From positions 108,653 to 172,652 of the forward strand of contig NZ_BMPD01000007.1 in NCBI RefSeq assembly GCF_014647415.1: a stretch of DNA of 64,000 bases. Reading direction: 5' to 3'. The stretch is from Haloarcula sebkhae. GTDB taxonomy: Archaea; Halobacteriota; Halobacteria; Halobacteriales; Haloarculaceae. Shown here piece by piece: positions 1-8,385 of the stretch (position 1 is its first letter; every line of letters starts with the position of its first letter). The position numbers and the translations under genes were made by a program. The notes below the pieces were generated by a model. That model was given only the letters and a program-made list of their open reading frames with translations, made no database searches and was not told where the DNA came from.

Positions 1-765
1 CGACCGTCCTTGGTTGTTCGGATTGTATTCGGGGAAGCACAGGATTTCGTAGCTGTCGTAGATCTCGGTGTCTGGCTTGATCGGGTTCGGCCAATCCAAC
101 GCTGTCAAGCCGAACTGGTCTCGTACCAACGGCTGCGTATCGTCGAACTCCGGATATGCTTCTTGAAGGAACCGACGCGGCGTCTGATTCAATGACCACA
201 GATAGAACGTCGGATACGAATGATTCACCACGAACTCCAGTACACCTTGATACAGGCGTTCAACGATGTTGCGAACCTCGTCAGGCGATGTAAGCAGAGC
301 GTCGAAGTCAACCTCTGGTTCCTGCCAACCCTGATACAAGGTCTGTGACGACAGGGCCCGCGTCAACTGATCGTGGACCTCATCGGCGAACTCAATGAAC
401 TGAGAGTCCTCCACTTCGACCGTGACCTCTGTCTGCACCTCAACGCCTTCCGACAATAGCCACGACTGCAGATCACTTACCTGAGCACTGAAGAACGCTT
501 TGTAGAACTTCGCGACACTGTTCCGCCGATAGACTTCATCCCCTCTCGGATCGATACCACCGAGAAACACCTGCTGTTCACCTTCAGATAGCGTCTCCAA
601 CCGACGGCCGTTGAACTCGTGTTGCAACTGCCTGTGATACTCCTTCAGCTGCCACGCTGCCTCCCACAACGGGACAACCATCTCCCGGATGTACTCCTCC
701 CAAACCTCCTGCTCCGTGTAGTCGACAAAATCATCGACCTGAGCATAGGACCGAGTCCCACTCAT
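1..765 (-). CDS. hypothetical protein, 3' end cut by window edge
   Basis: An open frame of 255 codons runs from an ATG at 765 to the first base of the window with no stop, so the gene continues outside. The product starts MSGTRSYAQVDDFVDYT and is acidic and hydrophilic, with no signal peptide or membrane segment. I recognise no domain. The gene lies 65 bp downstream of the large membrane-protein gene on the same strand, so the two may be co-transcribed and act together. Codon use and composition match that neighbour. Gene reality is well supported by the length of the frame; function is unknown. Confidence 0.75.
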   Translation of the reverse strand, partial: MSGTRSYAQVDDFVDYTEQEVWEEYIREMVVPLWEAAWQLKEYHRQLQHEFNGRRLETLSEGEQQVFLGGIDPRGDEVYRRNSVAKFYKAFFSAQVSDLQSWLLSEGVEVQTEVTVEVEDSQFIEFADEVHDQLTRALSSQTLYQGWQEPEVDFDALLTSPDEVRNIVERLYQGVLEFVVNHSYPTFYLWSLNQTPRRFLQEAYPEFDDTQPLVRDQFGLTALDWPNPIKPDTEIYDSYEILCFPEYNPNNQGRS

Positions 766-830
766 TAGCTGATTAAAAATGTATATCGTGTTCTCATAAA
801 AAGCCAATCTCCCCTCCTAATCCGATAACA

Positions 831-3800
831 TCAGGATTCCTCAACCGTGATGCTGACTCCGATGTCGTCTGCGACATTGACGGTGAGCCGGTGTTCGATC
901 TGCATCCGGACGCATTGGAGAAGGTCACGTATTTCGTCGTCAGATAACTTCTCATACTTCTTGTCTCCCGTAACCTCACGGATGAGGTCACGATCGGCAG
1001 CAGTAATCTCGATATCAACGGGAGCGTCCGATTCACTTCGTTCAGTGAATTCGGGTTGGGTCGTTGGTTCCGTCAAGAGAAGCATGTCGGGTTCCATCTC
1101 CGGTTCGCTGTAAACAGGAACCGTGGGTTGATCGTCTGCGTACTGGAATCCGCCGATACAGTGGTCGAATTCAGCATAGTCCGGATCGAACGCGTTGCTA
1201 TTATGGATGGCACGCCGTGGCCGATATTGTCCAACAATTAGTGCAACCGGATTTTTTGCGGGACAGAGTTTGGCGACCCGATCCGGTACTGCATCATGTG
1301 ACGACACAGTCTCTGCTGCAAGATACGAATCGCACTCGTCCAGAATGCGATCGATGATCGCGGTAACGTGGGAGGCGATATCGGCATCAAGATGCTGCAC
1401 GTAGTCTTCGCGCTGGTCTTCAATGAAGGGGTGCTTCGGATACCATCGTCGGTAGCCCGATGGCGGAATCGCATCAGGATCATCGAGTTCGTCTTGGGTC
1501 CACCAGTCGAGATCGATCAACGCTTGGCGAAGGGTGAAGCTCTCGACAAACTGAGAGACGTAGCTGTCTTTGTAGTTTTCGACCTTTTCCGGATCAAGGT
1601 CTGCTTCGATGATCCGGTCTTCCTCGCGTCGTTCTAAGACCTCTTGTATCTGTGTATCCAAGCTGCGAAGCAATTCTTTGCGCTCCTTAAACTGGTCAAG
1701 TTGCTCGTCTGCGACCGGGAGCCGCTTGAACACGTCTTCGTCAAGTTCGTCTAACGTTTCCTGGAATCCGGGGTAGGCCTGCTTGGTTACATCGATTTCG
1801 GTCAAGGGGTTGTCATCGGGATCGATGTCATCGTCAGGGTAGTCGTCGGGATCCAAGAGTAGGAGACAGAGCACACAGTAGAACTCTTTGAGCCATGTAT
1901 GGGTGGCTGGAAGACTCGTCTGGACGCCTTCAAAGACATCCGAATCCTCGGATTCCCATTTGAGCAAGCTCACGATCTGGGGATTTTGACGGAGTCGGAA
2001 GTAGATTTCAGAGAGCTTGGTGATCGAGGTCAGACCATCACTGATCGATTCTTCGAACATATCGGCGAAGGCTTCCTCGGGTAACTCACCCTGTTTGAAT
2101 GCGAGGAAGGCACGTGCAGCCGCGATGAACTGCATATGTTCAAATTCTTCTTGGAAAAGGTCGATGACCTGTTCCTTCTCCTTAGCACCATCTAACCGGG
2201 TTTGCAGCCGATCGCGTTCCTCGTCATCTTCCGTGTTTTCAATTTGGTATTGGAGTTCGTAGGTCGTAGGTGAGTTCCGCCTTGGATCCGCTAAGATAAA
2301 CTCGTCCTCGCCCAGCGACCAGACATTATTGAAGCTCTTCGCATCACCAAGGTCGATGGAATGACGGAACACGTCTTCTAGCACTTGGTACCAGCTTTGG
2401 ATGTTCGCGGCAACTTCGTTGACTTCATCTTCCGTCTCAGCTCTGCCAAGTTCAGCTGTCAACCGGGTCTGAAGGTTTTCGATCGAGACGAGGAATCCGT
2501 GTACGAGGTCATCTGTATTGCTCCTCGTCTGCGACGCCAAGATCTTGTAGTAGTTCGTGTAGAGTCCGAGGAATTTGTCGAACAGGGCTTTGTCTCCCTG
2601 GATATGGTACCGCAGACAGATATGGAACGTCTGTGCTCGTATTGTGTTAATCAGTTCTGCATTTCCTGTATCGGCTGCTGCATCGAAGATGTGATAGAAT
2701 TCTCGATGGATGCGGTCGATGAGATCGGTTGAGGTGCTTGAGGAAGCGATCGGGGAACGCGTGACGTACTGCAGAATGTCGGTGTAGAACTCCATGTGGC
2801 GGCGTAACCCCGAGGAATTCAGGTTGTCTATCGCTTGCTTGCAGGAATCATTGATGTAATCCAGATTACGGTCGATCTGGTCCACACCTGTATCGAAGGG
2901 ATGTGAGTCACTGCAGGTTATGGCCTGTCCAAGCATCTCACCAACGCGGCGAGGAACATCGATAGTTGCGCCGTTACGGGTGTTGGCCGATAGCACCGGT
3001 GCCCCAGCGACTAACTTCTGTCCCAGTTCTACGTTGAGCAAGAGCTGGATATCTTCGGGGTCAGTACCTTCGTCAAGTGAGGCTTCTATCTCGTTGAACG
3101 TCTGTGCCAGCGTCGATAGGTCCACATCTGCGATGTGACCGACGGTGTCGATCTCATCAGCGGTGTAGAGATCAGTTCGCTGGCTTACCGAATGGGAGTC
3201 GCTCTGTAACCTGGCATAGTCGGGAAGTGTTTCTCTGAGAATATTGTTTGCAATGCGTTGATGGGTATCTGTATCCACTTTTCGATCGATACCTCGCTCA
3301 ATTTCCTGTTGCATGAACTCATCTTTTGGGTCGTGGAAGATGAGCCGTGCAACCCGGTAGTAGACATAGCCGATGCTGGTGATGGTTCCGACGAAGAGGA
3401 GGAAGATCACGTCAGTCGCAAAGGCAGTGGTCGTCTCCTGGGAGAGCTGAAAGTAGGCATATGCCATGATACCGCCGGTGAACAGGGAGAAGTAGATGAC
3501 TGGCATAGCGCGTGCAGCTGCTAAGAAGTCCTGCATAACGCCTTCTTGGTACTGGCTTCGGTAGATCTGGTCCAGAAGGAAGATGAGGACGATGAAGCTG
3601 AGGCTGGTGATCGTGAGTTGGGCTTGCCATGTGGTCTGCAGCTTGTTGAAGCTGCCAGCGGTCAAGGGCGCGAGGATGTGTGCAAGAGAGGCTGCGATAA
3701 GGAGTCCGGCGGGGATGACCCAGAGGAAGCTCCAGTGAGTGAGCCAAGATTTTCGTTCCGGAAGAAGCTCCTTGAGTAACCACCGCCACCCTTTCTGTTG

Positions 3801-3980
3801 TTGACGTCGGGAGAGCGTCTTCATACGAAGCGAATTCCACGGAAAACGCAGCCAGGGAGCACGGTCAATTACTGCTCGCAACAGTGGCCAAATTACAAAA
3901 TAGACAAGAAGTCCGGCTGCAGCCAGCAGAACTACAACAGCACCGACATCGGAAAGAGGTGGAAATGACAGATCAAACAT
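831..3980 (-). CDS. large membrane protein with long cytoplasmic domain
   Basis: A protein of about 1049 residues with five predicted membrane helices in the first 210 residues (about 12-34, 83-103, 121-139, 158-178, 188-208), then some 840 acidic, mostly helical residues without membrane segments. The N-terminal topology is reminiscent of DUF2254-type membrane proteins, but I could not confirm this. I chose ATG 3980 because a TATA-like box (TTTATGTA on the minus strand, about 4013-4020) would place transcription near 3993. ATG 3998 and GTG 4046 are in-frame alternatives. The architecture suggests a membrane anchor with a cytosolic scaffold. The gene precedes the truncated 765-1 gene on the same strand. 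Function unknown. Confidence 0.8.
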   Translation of the reverse strand: MFDLSFPPLSDVGAVVVLLAAAGLLVYFVIWPLLRAVIDRAPWLRFPWNSLRMKTLSRRQQQKGWRWLLKELLPERKSWLTHWSFLWVIPAGLLIAASLAHILAPLTAGSFNKLQTTWQAQLTITSLSFIVLIFLLDQIYRSQYQEGVMQDFLAAARAMPVIYFSLFTGGIMAYAYFQLSQETTTAFATDVIFLLFVGTITSIGYVYYRVARLIFHDPKDEFMQQEIERGIDRKVDTDTHQRIANNILRETLPDYARLQSDSHSVSQRTDLYTADEIDTVGHIADVDLSTLAQTFNEIEASLDEGTDPEDIQLLLNVELGQKLVAGAPVLSANTRNGATIDVPRRVGEMLGQAITCSDSHPFDTGVDQIDRNLDYINDSCKQAIDNLNSSGLRRHMEFYTDILQYVTRSPIASSSTSTDLIDRIHREFYHIFDAAADTGNAELINTIRAQTFHICLRYHIQGDKALFDKFLGLYTNYYKILASQTRSNTDDLVHGFLVSIENLQTRLTAELGRAETEDEVNEVAANIQSWYQVLEDVFRHSIDLGDAKSFNNVWSLGEDEFILADPRRNSPTTYELQYQIENTEDDEERDRLQTRLDGAKEKEQVIDLFQEEFEHMQFIAAARAFLAFKQGELPEEAFADMFEESISDGLTSITKLSEIYFRLRQNPQIVSLLKWESEDSDVFEGVQTSLPATHTWLKEFYCVLCLLLLDPDDYPDDDIDPDDNPLTEIDVTKQAYPGFQETLDELDEDVFKRLPVADEQLDQFKERKELLRSLDTQIQEVLERREEDRIIEADLDPEKVENYKDSYVSQFVESFTLRQALIDLDWWTQDELDDPDAIPPSGYRRWYPKHPFIEDQREDYVQHLDADIASHVTAIIDRILDECDSYLAAETVSSHDAVPDRVAKLCPAKNPVALIVGQYRPRRAIHNSNAFDPDYAEFDHCIGGFQYADDQPTVPVYSEPEMEPDMLLLTEPTTQPEFTERSESDAPVDIEITAADRDLIREVTGDKKYEKLSDDEIRDLLQCVRMQIEHRLTVNVADDIGVSITVEES

Positions 3981-4012
3981 CAAGAGTTCAACTACCATCT
4001 GCTTATGCGAGG

Positions 4013-4022
4013 TACATAAATT
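4013..4022 (-). promoter_or_regulatory. TATA-like box of the large membrane-protein gene
   Basis: AATTTATGTA on the minus strand is an AT-rich box about 26 bp before position 3993. It fits archaeal box A spacing and supports the start at 3980 with a short leader. Confidence 0.4.
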
Positions 4023-4108
4023 ATCAGGCGCGGGTGGGATACTCACTTTTTATTAGATTCAATAGAAAGGTGCTATGATTACCTCGCTTAGAGAGGATGG
4101 ACGACAGT

Positions 4109-5038
4109 TCACCGCGTATCGAGTCGGAGCGGGGACGCTCGTTCCCAAAGGTGGTGGTGTTCGGCACAGACTGTCACGAGGTTCTCCAACCGATTTGCCC
4201 GTTCAAAATCGACCTCGTTTTCATCCACCCCGAAGGCGCTCAGCGGGCGGATGTGATGTACATGAAGTCCTCTCTTGAACGCCTCCCGGTGATCTTCCTG
4301 GGTCCACTCACAGCCTGGTGTTTGACAGGTGTAATCGTCGCGTTCCAGTGCTTTCTGTCGCTGCTCGTCCCAGTTGTCCCCGTACTCGCGCCACTCGTGG
4401 CCTGGTTGCTCCTTCCAGTTGTGATGGTCCGGTCCTACAGGTCGGCCGACTGGTTCGTAGCCGGCGGCGCGTACAGCTGCCTGCCAGCCATTCCACCGTC
4501 TGATGTAGGGTTTGTGCGAGAACTCGCCGCGGGCACGCATTTCCTTCGCGGTTGGGACTTTGCCAAGTTCCTCCGTGAGTCGGCGAAGCTCCTCGAGGAG
4601 CTCGCTGTTGGGGATCTCGATTCGTTGATGTGGGTCATACCCTGCCGCTCTCAGAGCATCGTTCCAGCTCCCGAATCGGTTCTGTGCGAGTGTTACCGAA
4701 TACTCGCCCCGTTCCTGCATCTGGGCCGCGGTCGGTGGCTTGCCTAACTCAGTCGCTAGTCGAGTAATCTCATCGAGGATCTGGTCTGGCGGAACGCGAT
4801 ATTCCTGTACTGGTTCAAACCCGGCTTCACGGAGGGCCGCAGTCCACGATCCGAAATGATTCTGGTACGTCCCAGGCGAGTACTCTCCTTGTGTTCTCAT
4901 TTCCGCTGCTGACGGTGTTCGGTCAAATTTTTCGGCGAGTCGAGTGATCTCCTGTAAGAGTGATTCGTCTGGGAGCCGTTCTGTATAGCCGTCTCGATAC
5001 CCATCAGCAGGGAACGAGGAGGTATCATCACCGGGCAT
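4109..5038 (-). CDS. HNH endonuclease with three homing-endonuclease-associated repeats
   Basis: The protein (309 aa from ATG 5038) has three tandem repeats of about 55 residues, each of the form ITRLAxxLGKxPTAAEM followed by a GEYS and a FGSWxxALRAAG block. This is the homing-endonuclease-associated HNH repeat, thought to bind DNA. The C-terminal third is an HNH nuclease: a CQTPGC zinc knuckle, the catalytic VHHIRPL, then NRLENLVTVCAEHHHLWE. The likely activity is DNA nicking or cleavage, in DNA mobility or defence. Longer in-frame starts upstream (5074, 5149) give low-complexity extensions and look spurious. It is followed by other minus-strand genes with no tight coupling. Family assignment is firm; biological role is open. 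Confidence 0.88.
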   Translation of the reverse strand: MPGDDTSSFPADGYRDGYTERLPDESLLQEITRLAEKFDRTPSAAEMRTQGEYSPGTYQNHFGSWTAALREAGFEPVQEYRVPPDQILDEITRLATELGKPPTAAQMQERGEYSVTLAQNRFGSWNDALRAAGYDPHQRIEIPNSELLEELRRLTEELGKVPTAKEMRARGEFSHKPYIRRWNGWQAAVRAAGYEPVGRPVGPDHHNWKEQPGHEWREYGDNWDEQRQKALERDDYTCQTPGCEWTQEDHREAFKRGLHVHHIRPLSAFGVDENEVDFERANRLENLVTVCAEHHHLWERASPLRLDTR

Positions 5039-5258
5039 AGCTGAGGGTGGTGTCGGGAACGCGCCTGCACCCATCTTGGCGCGAAACGACACGCTAATTC
5101 GCGCACCAATTCCCCCGAATTCACTGATAAATGTTGGACCCGTACCCACGGTCGTGGCTGCGCGCGCAGCGACCGCAGGGAGCGAGCACGGAGCGGTGGG
5201 TGGGGCGGTGGGGCCTGGGTCGGTCCGGCACTCACCAGAAAAAGAAGGGGCATCGCCC

Positions 5259-6119
5259 CTACTCTTCCCACCAGCGGCGGTCGCGCTCTGGGAAGACGAT
5301 CATACTGTCGTAGGTGACTGCGAGGGAGCACCGGCCCTGGTACCAGTTCTTTTTGAGATGCCGCATCCGCACCCGTTCTCCTTCTTGGACGAAGGCGGGC
5401 TCGCTGGCCTTCCAAGATGTCCACTTGATTTTCCCGGTGTCATCGGCTATCAAGCCGACCTGAGCTATGCTTGGATCCGAGGGAGCCCACAGCTCGATCA
5501 CGGTTCCCTCAATGCTCACCTCATCCGTCTGCACGTCTGGGACGTCCTCGATCGGGCAGATCGCGCCGGGGGCCGCCTTGAGCGCGTCCATCGCGTCGAA
5601 CACTGCTTCGGTGATGTCCTGCCCCCTGGCAACCCGCTTTGCGAGCGCCCGCGAGACGGCCGCCCGACTGTGACCGGTGCGAAGCCGCTGTGCCATCCGG
5701 TCTGCTTCTTGGTTCACCTTCGCCAGCTCCATCCGGGAGAGGCGCTCCCGCGGATCCGTCCGCTCCGGAGTGCGCTCCTCCCGCTTGCGCTGCCGCCGTT
5801 CGGTGACGACCTCGCGAGTTCGCTTCGCCCGGCCCTCCTGGGTGCCGAGTTCCGCCTGGGCGCTGATGTGCTCCAGTTCGGCCTCCCGGGCGCGAATCTT
5901 CTCTTCCTGCGCGAGGGGCAGGTGCGAGAAGTCCTGGACGATGCCGTCTGGGTGGTTGGAATCCACCTTCGCCTGCTTTTCCTGCTGGACCGTCGCCCGG
6001 AACTCCGGGGTGTCGTCGGCCACCTCGAAGCCCTCCTCGTCGACGCCGGCGTCTTCGGTTCGTTCGAATGCCTGTTCATCCACCGTAACGACCTTGCGAC
6101 TCGAGTTGTTACTAGACAT
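5259..6119 (-). CDS. OB-fold single-stranded DNA-binding (RPA-like) protein
   Basis: Starts at ATG 6119 (MSSNNSSRKVVTVDEQ), 286 aa. Residues about 95-150 are a charged, probably helical or coiled region rich in Arg and Glu. Residues about 200-280 form an OB-fold-like unit: VSIEGTVIELW, then LIADDTGKIKWTSW, GERVRMR and CSLAVTYDS, the pattern of haloarchaeal RPA/SSB-type domains. It probably binds single-stranded DNA on the element, a useful function for replication or conjugative transfer. The 5' side is an unusually GC-rich non-coding block with hairpins and no obvious TATA box. GC-rich overlapping frames on both strands are shadows. Fold confidence is moderate to good; exact role inferred. 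Confidence 0.78.
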   Translation of the reverse strand: MSSNNSSRKVVTVDEQAFERTEDAGVDEEGFEVADDTPEFRATVQQEKQAKVDSNHPDGIVQDFSHLPLAQEEKIRAREAELEHISAQAELGTQEGRAKRTREVVTERRQRKREERTPERTDPRERLSRMELAKVNQEADRMAQRLRTGHSRAAVSRALAKRVARGQDITEAVFDAMDALKAAPGAICPIEDVPDVQTDEVSIEGTVIELWAPSDPSIAQVGLIADDTGKIKWTSWKASEPAFVQEGERVRMRHLKKNWYQGRCSLAVTYDSMIVFPERDRRWWEE

Positions 6120-6157
6120 TGGAGTCTCAGTGCTCCGAAGGCGCTCGCGCGCCGCCA

Positions 6158-6180
6158 CCGCGATGTCCCAAGCATCGCGG
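6158..6180. repeat. short hairpin followed by a T run
   Basis: CCGCGATG and CATCGCGG are perfect inverted repeats separated by 7 nt, followed on the plus strand by five T. On the plus strand this looks like a small terminator. On the minus strand it lies in the leader or promoter area of the OB-fold gene. Confidence 0.45.
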
Positions 6181-6215
6181 TTTTTCGACGATGTCGACGT
6201 CCGATAGCACCGACT

Positions 6216-6271
6216 GCGCGCTCTCGCTCGCGCCTTCGCGAGCGCCCTACCGGGCGCGAGCGAGAGCGCGC
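6216..6271. repeat. 19-bp perfect inverted repeat
   Basis: The left arm gcgcgctctcgctcgcgcc (6216-6234) and its exact reverse complement (6253-6271) flank an 18-nt loop that itself contains a smaller inverted repeat. The predicted stem is very stable. It could be an origin or attachment structure, a terminator, or a structured leader. Confidence 0.6.
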
Positions 6272-6533
6272 CCGAGTGCGGCGACCCCAACCAGCACCGC
6301 GCGCCGACCCGCCCGGAGCGAGCGGCCAGCGGGATATGCCCGTTCGTGTCCGGCCCGATGTGCGGGTCCGTGTCCAGGGCGACTGTCGCCGAGAACGCGC
6401 GCCGCGGTGTAGCGCGCGACAGCGCAGGCGGCACAAAGCGCTGGAACGCGAAAGCCCGCAAGGGGCGCAACCGACGGGGATACCCGCTGGCGTCGAGGGC
6501 ACATACACTTTAGCCCGGACCGGGCGCGAGCGG

Positions 6534-6588
6534 TGCGGAGAGCGCCCGCACGCCCGGAATGGTCGGTCGCGAGCGACGCGGAGGGCGG
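6534..6588. repeat. 55-bp direct repeat, copy 1
   Basis: All 55 bases are identical to 10027-10081. Weaker similarity (about 80 percent by eye) continues for roughly 35 bp beyond the exact part. It contains the small palindrome GTCGCGAGCGAC. The two copies bracket the TnpB and nuclease genes. Confidence 0.8.
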
Positions 6589-6739
6589 AACGCGGCGAGC
6601 GGTGCGAGCCGTTGAGTACCACACCAGCCAGCCGAGGAACCTACTGCTGGCTGAATACGCCGCCGCTGAGTCGTTCGGTCAGCTGCGAATACAGGCGGCT
6701 ACACAACGCCCAAGAAGAGCAGTACTGAAAACGCAATCA

Positions 6740-6845
6740 GCTTGAAAAGCGAGCGACCAGCGGATCGACATCCACTCCGGAACCCCGGAGCGTCCGCTCG
6801 CTGGTGTCACGGTGACACCACGGCGGCACCTTGCGGGTCTATGCG
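6740..6845 (-). ncRNA. candidate TnpB-associated guide RNA or element right end
   Basis: Directly downstream of the tnpB stop the sequence folds well. AGCGAGCG (6748-6755) pairs with CGCTCGCT (6795-6802) around a CTCCGG-AACC-CCGGAG hairpin (6775-6790), and TGGTGTCAC / GTGACACCA (6802-6820) forms a second stem. In IS605/IS1341 elements the guide RNA lies at this position, and sense-overlapping RNAs at tnpB 3' ends are known in haloarchaea. The RNA itself is inferred, not shown. Confidence 0.35.
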
Positions 6846-8087
6846 CTATTCGTTGGAAGCCACCGCGTCCCCATCGACGGGGTACCACTGGTGGTCGTCC
6901 CACTGGAACCGCACGGGCCGTGCCGTCGGCCTGACCGCAGTGTTCGTCGACTGTTCGAGCAGCGTCCGCGACGCGACGAGGTCAGCGTGGCCCTCGAAGC
7001 CACACGGACACGTCAGTGTTTCTCGATGCCGGCGGGTCTGCTCGCGTTCGCCGCACTCCGGACACGTCTGGGAGGTCCACGCTTCAGAGGTTGCTGCCAC
7101 CTCAATGCCGTACTCCTCACAGACGTTCGTGAGCTGGTCGAGACACTGCCGGTGTGCCCAGAAGGTGCGGGCTTTCAGGTTCGCCTTGACCGACCAGTAC
7201 TCGCCGAGGACGCCGGTAAGATCGCCGTAATATATAGTTTCCACGCCGTCGTCGTAAAGTCGCTCGACCAGATCTCGAAGGAGCGCGTTCACGGCGTGGT
7301 CGCGCCGGCGGGAGCGCTTGCGATAGAGCCGCTGGATGCGCTTACTGGTGTTTTGATCTCCAGGGAGCTTCGCTTTGGCGTCGGCGATGCGCTCGGTCGT
7401 CTCACGGAACTGTCGGAACGGCTCCTGGCCGCTGTAGCAGTACTGGTCGCCGGCCGTCGTCGTACACGCCACGAGGACGTTCGCGCCGATATCGAGCGCG
7501 GCGACGTCCGATCCAGTCGGTGTCGCCTGCCCCTCGTCGGAGACCGTCACCGGCTGGTGGGCGCGATACGTCTCGTCGACGTCGTCGTAGGTGAGGTGGA
7601 GACGACCCTGATCACCTTGCCAGTGTGGCTCACCGCGGACAACCACACGGAGCCGCTCGGCCCGACCAAAGCCGTACTCGTCTTTGAGCTGGCTGCCGAT
7701 AGGCACTTCAAGCCGGGAGCGCTCGCCCCAGCTGATCGTGTAGGCGTCGTTGCGAATGTAGGTCCGCAGGTCGCGCCCATCGGCCTGGTTCCCCCAGTAG
7801 CCGGGCGGACTGACTTCCTGGTCGGCCTTCTCAACCGTCTCGAAGAACGACCGCCAGGCGGCGTCGTTGACGCGGGTGATCTGCTGCGTCGTCGCCGATC
7901 CCAAGACGTCGACGTACTCGTCGTAGTAGTGTTCGGAGTCCCAGACGCTCTCGCCGGCGAAGAAGTGTTGCCGACGTTCGTAGGTGAGCTGGTTCCAGAG
8001 GCTCGCTGACGCATCGAGGAGTCGTCGGAGGACAGCTTCGTCTTGTTCCGACTGGGGAACGACGTCGAAGGAGTTGGTTCGTCTCAT
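6846..8087 (-). CDS. tnpB: TnpB-like IS1341-type protein with altered RuvC motif
   Basis: A 413-aa OrfB/TnpB protein of a haloarchaeal IS1341-type subfamily. The RuvC-like nuclease core is recognisable: ALDIGANVL carries the first Asp (about D199), the zinc finger has C342, C345, C360 and C362, and GHADL holds the last Asp (about D369). The central motif reads IYYGDL instead of the usual EDL, so the catalytic Glu is replaced by Gly with an Asp next to it. This may be an inactive or repurposed nuclease, or a subfamily that uses the Asp. The start overlaps the stop of a 58-aa gene by ATGA. No tnpA is present, so it is at best non-autonomous. Confidence 0.88.
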   Translation of the reverse strand: MRRTNSFDVVPQSEQDEAVLRRLLDASASLWNQLTYERRQHFFAGESVWDSEHYYDEYVDVLGSATTQQITRVNDAAWRSFFETVEKADQEVSPPGYWGNQADGRDLRTYIRNDAYTISWGERSRLEVPIGSQLKDEYGFGRAERLRVVVRGEPHWQGDQGRLHLTYDDVDETYRAHQPVTVSDEGQATPTGSDVAALDIGANVLVACTTTAGDQYCYSGQEPFRQFRETTERIADAKAKLPGDQNTSKRIQRLYRKRSRRRDHAVNALLRDLVERLYDDGVETIYYGDLTGVLGEYWSVKANLKARTFWAHRQCLDQLTNVCEEYGIEVAATSEAWTSQTCPECGEREQTRRHRETLTCPCGFEGHADLVASRTLLEQSTNTAVRPTARPVRFQWDDHQWYPVDGDAVASNE

Positions 8088-8260
8088 CGCTCTGACTCAC
8101 CCCACATTCGCGGCACGTAGCCGAGCTGTTCGATATCGTCCGCGTAGTCCCGAAGGACTCCAATCAGGACAGTCTCTGGGATGCCATTCTCGGCCTGTTC
8201 GACCAACCACTCTTCCAGTTCGACTTCGGCCTCCTCGATTTCGTTCAATTCGACCGACAT
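8084..8260 (-). CDS. 58-aa acidic protein coupled to TnpB
   Basis: ATG 8260 opens a frame for [18 protein letters not shown] and ends [13 protein letters not shown], with its TGA overlapping the tnpB ATG. This is typical translational coupling. The product is small, acidic and probably helical. Such tiny ORFs ahead of tnpB suggest an accessory or regulatory partner. A further 15-codon frame (8266-8311) precedes it and may be only a leader. No family recognised. Gene reality is supported by the ATGA overlap and shared orientation; function unknown. Confidence 0.6.
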   Translation of the reverse strand: MSVELNEIEEAEVELEEWLVEQAENGIPETVLIGVLRDYADDIEQLGYVPRMWGESER

Positions 8261-8385
8261 CGATCACTGCACCCCCAGATGACGGTACACCTGTCGCTGG
8301 TGGTAGCGCATTTCTAATCACCTGTGCAGGCTCAATTGACCGCGCCTGCACCCTTTACAGGCGCTAAAAAACTAACTCTAAATAA

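Larger units (their letters stand above)
6120..6533. other. GC-rich non-coding region with hairpins
   Basis: Between the OB-fold gene and the TnpB block lies very GC-rich sequence in which every frame is open by composition but none has protein-like character. It holds two clear hairpins (6158-6180, 6216-6271) and leads into the 55-bp repeat. I see no credible gene. Confidence 0.5.

Noticed and set aside
5076..6728. Long plus-strand open frame opposite the OB-fold gene
   Set aside because: It is open only because of high GC. The product is Arg/Pro-rich without domains, while the minus strand encodes a recognisable protein.
6831..8009. Plus-strand open frame opposite the first tnpB
   Set aside because: Shadow of a well-supported TnpB gene; no domain or promoter.
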